This document shows positions 57,712 to 64,000 of a stretch of 64,000 bases of DNA, piece after piece. The translations under genes were made by a program, and so were the position numbers. The notes under the pieces are model-generated. The model was not told the DNA's origin and made no database searches. It was given only the letters and a program-made list of their open reading frames with translations. Origin of the DNA: Symsagittifera roscoffensis (taxonomy: Eukaryota; Xenacoelomorpha; Acoela; Convolutidae); assembly GCF_963678635.1 (NCBI RefSeq), contig NC_087068.1, positions 57,025,896 to 57,089,895 of the forward strand, given 5' to 3'. Every line of letters starts with the position of its first letter. The first letter of the stretch is position 1.

Positions 57712-59600
57712 GTGACTCCTGGCTATGAATATCGCCGACGGCAGCGTTAGTCGATACATGTTTAGTGTTTGCGGTACCTGACGCCGGGGAACTTTTAGTA
57801 TCCTTAGGAGGAAAAACTTTCTGAGCTCCATGTAAGAGCTCGTTGTGCGTGCTTTCACAATCTGGCTTGGGGAACTTTCTGGCCTTGCTAGAATTACGAA
57901 AACTATGATTGCTCTGTAAACATGCAAAGCAAAGTTTTTGTTCGGCTTCTTGTTTCGCCCGTTGCATAGCGTTTTTCTCTTTGAATAAGGCGCAATTCCA
58001 AAGAGCGTGTTGACCTTTACATACAGAACATGGAGGGAACTTTAGTTTTTCCTTAGTCTTATCACTTACCTTTGCGTTACTAGCAAACACTTTCGTACCT
58101 ACTTTTTGCTTCACTGGTTCTTCAAACTTACTCTTAGAATGAATTGTTTTTAGACTCTCATGAACCTCCGCTTTTTCTCTAAGCCATTCGTTGAAATGTA
58201 GCAGTTGGTCGATGCCACTGGCGTCATACGGTTTGCATTGACCATGCTTCCTTAAGGTTTAGGGGAAGCTTACTCACAGCTTGATTCAGTAAATTAACAC
58301 TTTTTAGGTCATCGTTAAAAGATAGAGACTTGAATACGGCAACAAGTCCAGAAATCGTAGAGAAAAAGCCAATTACATTTTCCGAGTTATGCAATTTCAG
58401 CGCCGGAAAATTAATCAATTTATCTAGATGAGCCCTTACTACAGCATGCGGCTGCCCGAATTTTCTTTGAAGAGTTGCTAATGCGTCTTTATATAGTACT
58501 CCGTTATATCTATACTCAGCGATTGCAGATTTTGCTTTACCAACTACGAGCGTTTTCAGATAGTTAAGTTTTTCATCGTCACTGAGTATGGCTGAATCGA
58601 CCGTCGATGTGAACTGCCCAAACCACTCATGCCAATTAAGTGGGTTGCCATCGAACTTGGTCAGCTTCCTCTCAGGGAGATGATCTTTTCGGCTGTGCTT
58701 GAGTAAATTAACCGACTCTCGTGTCGAAAGTGGACGATAGACGTCTGCACCAGGTGAATTACCGGGAGTTGGCGCTGGGTAACTCGAAGAATTACCGTGA
58801 TAATCAGGAACGAATGGTTGATTAGCATGTGAAAAAATTTTCAGGCTGTGCAAAGAACACAGTCCCTCCACTTGTATAAGGAACAAAATTATTCGGAGGA
58901 ACAATCGGAGTTACTGCGGAAAAAACAGTTGTCGAAGGAACGTAGTGTTGTCGAGCTGGCATTAAAGGAAGGGGCACCAACAGCTGGTCTCCACAAATTA
59001 CTATAGGGATTATAGAGGTCATTTGAAAAGTTATAACTACTAACGGGAACACCCATATGTTGTTCTGATGGGATTACAGGTGCTTGGTAGCCAGCTACTA
59101 CTGATTCTGTAGTGTGATGACTTAAAGAAACCTGATTAATTGCTGTTGATGAAGGAACGAACGGTGCTACAACAGAAGGAACGTCTGCAGATGTTATTGG
59201 TGCAAAATAGTTTTCAGAAGTTACCGGGACTACTGACCCTGTGTTTGGATTGCCTAGCACTGGATGAGTGGACAAAAAAGTTTGCTGAGACAAATTATTA
59301 GAAACAGGTTGAACCTTACTGGAATGTTAACGGAAGTCTGCGATTGGACCAAATTCGACAAATTATGTCGTTGTCCGTGAATGTGTTTACTGACATACAA
59401 TCCCGGATCACAAGAAGCTGCCTGGACATTATTCACTCTTGTATAACTTGATGAGACCATGTTATGTGTTGATGCAGGATAAGTTTCCTCAGGAGCTGTC
59501 GAACGAACGTGCTGCTCTTGATTGGAAACTACAACAGAGTCAGGCTGATTTTGGTCAACAGATTCGACTCAGTGACGCGTACGATCCTTTTGGTCTATTG
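57712..59600 (-). pseudogene. gag central region and zinc knuckle, duplicate B
   Basis: Contains the Pro/Ser/Tyr-rich linker (59460-58889), the conserved gag domain of BEL/Pao elements (DUF1759-like: LTKFDGNPLNWHEWF, LVVGKAKSAI, LQRKFGQPHAVV; 58904-58224) and a Cys/His cluster CSVCKGQHALWNCALF..LCFACLQSNH (58114-57900). Frames shift several times. It is followed directly by a second copy of the same region at 55870-57700. Confidence 0.8.
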
Positions 59601-59682
59601 TTATTTGTGGAGAGATTCAAGTTAAACCATTTCCTCAGCATTCTCGCTGATTTCCGACAACTCATCCTCAACTCAAGCCCTT

Positions 59683-60168
59683 TCAACTCAATTTTTTCCT
59701 GTGTTCTTCAGCCAATTCTTCCAACTCTAAACAGCTCTGTGGTTTTAAAAAAAATTGTTTCATCTTGTTTTGCTGCTCTTTCAGTCTTAATGACACCTTT
59801 GCCTGTCTCTCAAGTATCTCTTGTTGTTTCTTTAAAATCAATAAATCACGCTTTTTCTCAGAAAGTGTTTTTGACGGAGCGGTGGTATAACGAATAGATT
59901 TCTGAGAACCCGATTGCTGATGTCGGCTGCTTCGGTGTGACAAATTAGAGCGGGTATCTGTTTTATGCGGCTGTGGTTTATCACTTTTTTCGGAATGCTG
60001 AGAAATGTTTGAGCTGCTATCTATGTTGTCTCGCTCTGTTACTGTCTCCAAACTTGTTTTATAAGTGATTGCTTGCTGCAGAACTTCATCGTTGCTTTGT
60101 GTCAATTTATGAAGCCTCATATCCTGTGCCGGTATCAATTCATCGGGGTTGGCACTTTTTGCAGCCAT
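59683..60168 (-). pseudogene. gag N-terminal part (coiled coil)
   Basis: 161 codons from MAAKSANPDELIPAQDMR, Ser/Gln-rich then a charged helix (LSEKKRDLLILKKQQEILER) and LEELAEEHRKKL. Consistent with the N-terminal coiled-coil region of BEL/Pao gag. It stops before the central gag part, which resumes in another frame. Confidence 0.6.
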
Positions 60169-60384
60169 ATCAATCAGCTAATTTTTTACCTCGACCGCTT
60201 GTTCCATATAGTTCCTACATTTTTCAATATGGGTAGCAATTTTTGAGCAACGACTCTGATTTTCTATGTTTTCCAAAATTTATTTTGTGGCATTTATACA
60301 GTTCGTTTTTGAGATTGCTACGTTTCTCAAACAACTTCTGAATTTTCTTCTGAAACTTAACTTCCATGCTTAATGATTTCAGAA

Positions 60385-61056
60385 TTAAACGACTCTCAGA
60401 AAATACTTATTTTCACTTAAGTAAATCCACAAAATACTCTGATACATCAATAACTTGCAAGGGGGAGTAACTTGAAGTTTTAACGCTTTAAGTCTATTGT
60501 GAATCGCCCTACGGTTCCGCTTCTTCTTAGCTTTCAGTGTACTTAGGTCAGCACTGTATCGTCTAAGCAACAACAGAGTCTTCAACTCAAGAGAAGGGGG
60601 CTGGTGCAGCTCTTTATACTTTTCGTTAAGTATTTTTTGGTCTTTGATCTTTCGCTTTGAGATAAAATCCTCAACTATGTTAAGAACGAGAATACCTGTC
60701 TTTTCCAACTCTTTTTCTATTTTGTCCGTACCGTTGCGGCGACAGTATACAATAGCCGTAATATTCTTGTGTCTCAAAAGATGACTCTTAAGTTGGTCAG
60801 TACTCAAACTACGGTTGTTGTTACTGAGGTGCTTACTAATGGAGTTATTTATGGCGTCGTGCCAAATAACTAGAATTTTCCGAATCGACAAAAAGTGGTG
60901 CAGATAGTATTGGATAGTTTTCTGCGAATCCCTGGCGTTAAGGTTAAAGCTTAAACCGGGCTTTGTGAAACAAGTCTCTTTCACGCGCTTTTGCGACGGT
61001 GCGGATAGTGTACGGAGTGCGTGGTCTAGACAACTGGCCCCTAGTATGAACACCAT
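60385..61056 (-). CDS. Extra ORF upstream of gag, unknown function
   Basis: 223 codons, intact, beginning MVFILGASCLDHALRTL and including ILVIWHDAINNSI and a Lys/Arg-rich C-terminus (KAKKKRNRRAIHNRLKAL). GASCLD at the N-terminus and the HDAINNS block loosely recall blocks I and III of SGNH/GDSL hydrolases, but the canonical GDS is not present, so that is a weak suggestion. It is one of the few uninterrupted frames in the element. BEL/Pao elements usually start with gag, so this is an unusual addition. Confidence 0.55.
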   Translation of the reverse strand: MVFILGASCLDHALRTLSAPSQKRVKETCFTKPGLSFNLNARDSQKTIQYYLHHFLSIRKILVIWHDAINNSISKHLSNNNRSLSTDQLKSHLLRHKNITAIVYCRRNGTDKIEKELEKTGILVLNIVEDFISKRKIKDQKILNEKYKELHQPPSLELKTLLLLRRYSADLSTLKAKKKRNRRAIHNRLKALKLQVTPPCKLLMYQSILWIYLSENKYFLRVV

Positions 61057-61059
61057 ACG

Positions 61060-62219
61060 CTAAGAGCCCTTAATCGCGGCGGTAGTTACCAATGGGGATG
61101 GGAATTTAGTAGGTCGGTTGAACTCCAACAACCACGCGGAGGAAACCTGAGTATGAACAAATTTACCTTAACCGAGTTAATATCACCGTAGCTGACCAGT
61201 TACCATTACTGTGACAAAACAGAATCAATGCGTGAGCGGGTAAACAGGTGCGTTGGAGAAAGCAACTTAAGTTTTAGTTAACCAACGAGGTGGGGAGTCA
61301 GGCAAATCGGTTGAAATCCAATAACCACGCAGAAGAAACCTGAGGATGAAAAAATTCAACTTAACTTGCCTGATACTGCCTGCCCAGACCACTTAACATA
61401 GTTGGAGTCGGATAAAAAAGCGAACTTGGGAATTTTATGTCGCAGTTTTTAACAATTTTTGATTTTTTGTGTGGTTTTAACTAACTAAAAGTAACAATTA
61501 TCAAAAATTTCTTACAGAATTGACGGTTCGAGGGTTCGCGTCCGAAGTTTATCCGAAAAATGATCTAGTACCTTTGACATGTTCCTTTTTTCTGGATTTT
61601 CAATCCGTTCACAATTACCCAAAAAGTTGTGGTGTCGGGAAAGTTTTCATCTGTAGCCTGCTTTGAGTTGGGATAAACAAAAACACATTAACACATCGTA
61701 CGTAATTTTATTGCAAAGAATAGTTTAAAAAAACTAGACTAGTCTTACAGTTTTTGACAATTTTGTCGAATTTCGGCACCGGAAGTTTCTCTCTCACGAG
61801 TCTGAACAACAGCACTACTTCACTTTGTATCGGCAAACTTCACGCTCTTTCGGCCATTAGCACAACTTCACTCTGTTATGGCCAACTTCACTCTCTTTCG
61901 GCTTTCGGCCAACAGCACAACTTCACTCTGTTTCGGCCAACATCACTCTCTTTCGGCTTTCGGCCAACAGCACAACTTCACTCTCTCCTTCTTTTGAATC
62001 TGCAGCTCCGGTACTGCTCTCCTGGTTCTCTCATTTCTCCTTGTCTTGACCTGTGGACGCTGCTGTTGGAGTCTCCTTATCTTTTTCTTTCTTCAGTTGT
62101 TCTTCCTCCTCTGTGAAAGTGGGGTCCACTTTCAGACACGAAATGTTATTACACACCAGGGCACACAACTTCCCCGGATGTTCCAACGCAACGTCCCTTC
62201 TGTTGAAATGCCGAATCGT
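61060..62219 (-). other. Leader of the BEL/Pao element with internal repeats
   Basis: No convincing ORF. Two ~190-bp direct copies contain CGGTTGAACTCCAACAACCA (61115) and CGGTTGAAATCCAATAACCA (61308). At 61800-61985 a ~58-bp unit with CTTTCGGCCAACAGCACAAC recurs about three times. Confidence 0.6.
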
Positions 62220-62237
62220 GTCCCTTGTGGCGCGCCA
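62220..62237 (-). promoter_or_regulatory. Primer-binding site of the BEL/Pao element
   Basis: Three bases after the 5' LTR in sense orientation comes TGGCGCGCCACAAGGGAC, starting with the TGG that pairs with a tRNA CCA end. The tRNA species is not identified. Confidence 0.6.
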
Positions 62238-62240
62238 AAA

Positions 62241-62731
62241 TGTGCGCGTAAATCTCCACAAATCGAATCATAAAAACATCGACTTTCAAACCGTTGAATT
62301 ACAGAGCATTTTCTCAGCAAACATAACTCTGGAAATCCATAATTCAAACAATTTTCAAAACATATTTCATCATCGGTAACATTGGCCACAAAAACTGCAT
62401 AACTCAAAGCAAGCTGCTAAAATGGCCAGTATTTGTCCTTGAGACAAAATGCTCTTTTTAAAGGTCAGCCTTAATCAAGGCTCAACCAAATTATAGCGAA
62501 AAGACGGTTAAAATAGGTTTAGAGGAGGGGGATTTGAACTTGGTTACGGAGCGTCCCATCAAGTTCGGGGCATATTTGAGTTCTAGAAAGGAAATGACCA
62601 AGGCGGGATTCGAACCGGCGCCGAACCCGCCGGGATGCACACTGTATAAGCTCGGCTACTGTCCCTATATGCATTTACATTTATATGCATTTATATGCAT
62701 TTATACTCTCGCTTACATTTGCGCTGCAACA
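62241..62731 (-). repeat. 5' LTR of the BEL/Pao element
   Basis: 491 bp, TG..CA-type ends (TGT..ACA). Includes a tRNA-like segment at 62596-62664 near the start of U3 in element sense. Slightly longer than the other LTR through an extra TATATGCATTTA-type repeat near 62690. Confidence 0.95.
62596..62664 (-). repeat. tRNA-like segment in the 5' LTR
   Basis: On the sense strand of the element: TAGCCGAGC (A-box-like), then a perfect B-box consensus GGTTCGAATCC (62606-62616), about 40 bp apart. The same segment occurs at 51862-51930. Stems are imperfect. Confidence 0.65.
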
Positions 62732-62736
62732 CACCC

Positions 62737-63254
62737 AAATACAAAGTTCCTCTCCCTTTTTAATGGTCAAAACAATAGTTGAAATAAACCTGATTTTGAC
62801 CATTTTTTGTTCTACAAGAAGATTTCGGAAAGTGTTCTTCGAATAAAAAAACTAATGTTTTTTTAGATGTCTAACAAAATTTGGAAAAAAAGTAAATTTT
62901 GTTGATCCCCGTGTACAACGAAATGCGATGATTTGTCACGATGTTTAAAATTCCCAAAAAATTTTCTTTCTACAGCGTTTAAACTGAATTTTTAAAAAAG
63001 GATAATGAAACACGTGTCAATAATAAACTGCTGAAAACCAGGTTCAACTTCCAAAACGCAAAACATATAAACTCATACATCTAGTCTATGAAAAAATCTC
63101 AGGCATAAGAATTGTTGGCGTAGGTTTTCGTTGTTTTGACAAAAGTATCGCTGACTAATTACACAGAGACGAAGCGGAGCCTTGCATCACTTGCGCTACA
63201 ACAAAAATCTAAAAAACAGAAGTCTGAAAAATTGAAAAAAAATGTCTACTAAAA
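62737..63254. other. AT-rich DNA right of the BEL/Pao element
   Basis: No gene; this would be the continuation of the flank interrupted by the insertion at 51506. Confidence 0.4.
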
Positions 63255-64000
63255 TTTATGTTTTCGTAAGTTTCTGAACCTAATCATTTAATGCAAAGAT
63301 TCCAAAGTTTGAATTATACTTCAGCAACAAAAAAATCGAAACCGACAACCTGTGACCAGATAAAAGTTGAGCCGAAAAAAAAGGTTTTGGAAAAAAATCG
63401 TAAACATTTTAATTCTTCTCTGAAGCTACAAGGAAGAACACATGTACCTATAACTTCAATGAGAGTTGCTTACAGAATAAGAAAAAGCCAAGATAACACA
63501 ATTAAGCCGACAATTTTGAGCAGACACAAGTTCAGCAGAAAAAAAGACAATTTTTTAAAAAATAGTTAAAAAATTGTCTACTAAAATGTATGTTTTCGTA
63601 AGTCTCTGTAGCTAATCAGTTAATGCAAAGATTCCAATGTTTGAATAATACTTCAGCAACAAAAAAATGGAAACCGACAACCTGTGACCAGATAAAAGTT
63701 GAGCCGAAAAAAAAGGTTTTGGAAAAAAATCTTAAACATTTTAATTCTTCCCTGAAGCTACAAGGAAGAACACATGTACCTATAACTTCAATGAGGGTTG
63801 CTTAGAGAATAAGAAAAAGCCAAGATAACACAATTAAGCCGACAACTTTGAGCAGACACAATTTCAGTAGAAAAAAAAGACAATTTTGTAAAAAAAAAAT
63901 TAAAAATTTCAAGTTCCCCTGAAACTACATTAGGCAACGCTTGCACCTGTAAGTTCATTAAATTGTGCTTACAGAACGAGAGAAATCTGTGATGAGAGAA
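63255..64000 (+). repeat. ~332-bp tandem repeat, two full units and a partial third
   Basis: Unit 1 from about 63258 and unit 2 from about 63590 share TATGTTTTCGTAAGT(T/C)TCTG, TTAATGCAAAGATTCCAA, TGTGACCAGATAAAAGTTGA and GAACACATGTACCTATAACT; identity is high (>90% by eye). A more diverged third (63900-64000) continues past the window end. Open frames in both units (63291-63569, 63623-63805) come from the repeat. Confidence 0.85.

Larger units (their letters stand above)
51507..62731 (-). mobile_element. Complete BEL/Pao LTR retrotransposon, decayed
   Basis: The element is 11,225 bp. Its LTRs start TGTGCGCGTA and end GCTGCAACA on the plus strand (51507-51987 and 62241-62731). A perfect 5-bp target duplication CACCC flanks it (51502-51506 and 62732-62736). 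Sense is the minus strand. Order: 5' LTR, PBS, ~1.2-kb leader, extra ORF, gag with an internal tandem duplication, zinc knuckle, protease, RT, RNase H, integrase, PPT, 3' LTR. This is the BEL/Pao order. Many frameshifts break the frames. The LTRs differ at about 17 of the first 150 bp, so insertion is old. Confidence 0.95.

Noticed and set aside
62534-62782. Plus frame containing AGFEPAPNPPGCTLYKLGY
   Set aside because: This is a reverse translation of the tRNA-like segment in the LTR, a common false protein.

Overview
This is an A+T-rich (about two-thirds A+T by eye) stretch of an animal genome. The evidence is introns with GT/AG borders splitting short GC-richer exons, an NK1/slouch-class homeobox, a B-box (TRIM-type) protein, a claudin/PMP22-like membrane protein, and BEL/Pao, R2-like and LINE retroelements. 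An invertebrate bilaterian is the best guess. I cannot place the phylum from the sequence alone.

Layout. 0-0.9 kb: fragment of a BEL/Pao retrotransposon (+). 0.9-5 kb: AT-rich with small tandem repeats. 5.1-8.1 kb: a decayed non-LTR element with an RT, a CCHC finger and a C-terminal endonuclease-like domain (+). 8.9-15.7 kb: dispersed and duplicated noncoding repeats, tRNA-like relics and a broken pseudocopy of the neighbouring B-box gene. 16.1-18 kb: B-box/TRIM-like gene (-), with one frameshift at an A run and its 5' end cut by a TIR element. 19.4-21.3 kb: a ~525-bp dispersed element and a G-rich core flanked by ATAATCGATTAT-type repeats. 22.2-32.6 kb: two head-to-tail copies of a 5.2-kb unit, each holding a decayed LINE and a 30-bp minisatellite. 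32.6-40.2 kb: a four-exon gene (-) that splices cleanly into a protein with a BED/CGGBP1-like zinc finger and a leucine-rich coiled coil; its introns carry several miniature inverted-repeat elements. 43.1-44.2 kb: a small two-exon gene (+) and a 65-bp perfect inverted-repeat element bounded by TTAA. 46.7-47.8 kb: two exons of an NK1 homeobox gene (-), split at homeodomain residues 44/45. 49.1-49.8 kb: two exons of a claudin/PMP22-like gene (+). 51.5-62.7 kb: a complete but decayed BEL/Pao retrotransposon (-) with both LTRs, a 5-bp target duplication, PBS, PPT, an extra ORF before gag and an internal tandem duplication of gag. 63.3-64 kb: a ~332-bp tandem repeat.

The host genes (B-box protein, zinc-finger/coiled-coil protein, small two-exon gene, NK1, claudin-like) do not look functionally linked; they are islands in repeat-rich DNA. 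No operon, CRISPR array or bacterial-type signal is present. The retroelement reading frames are all interrupted, so none looks autonomous as read.
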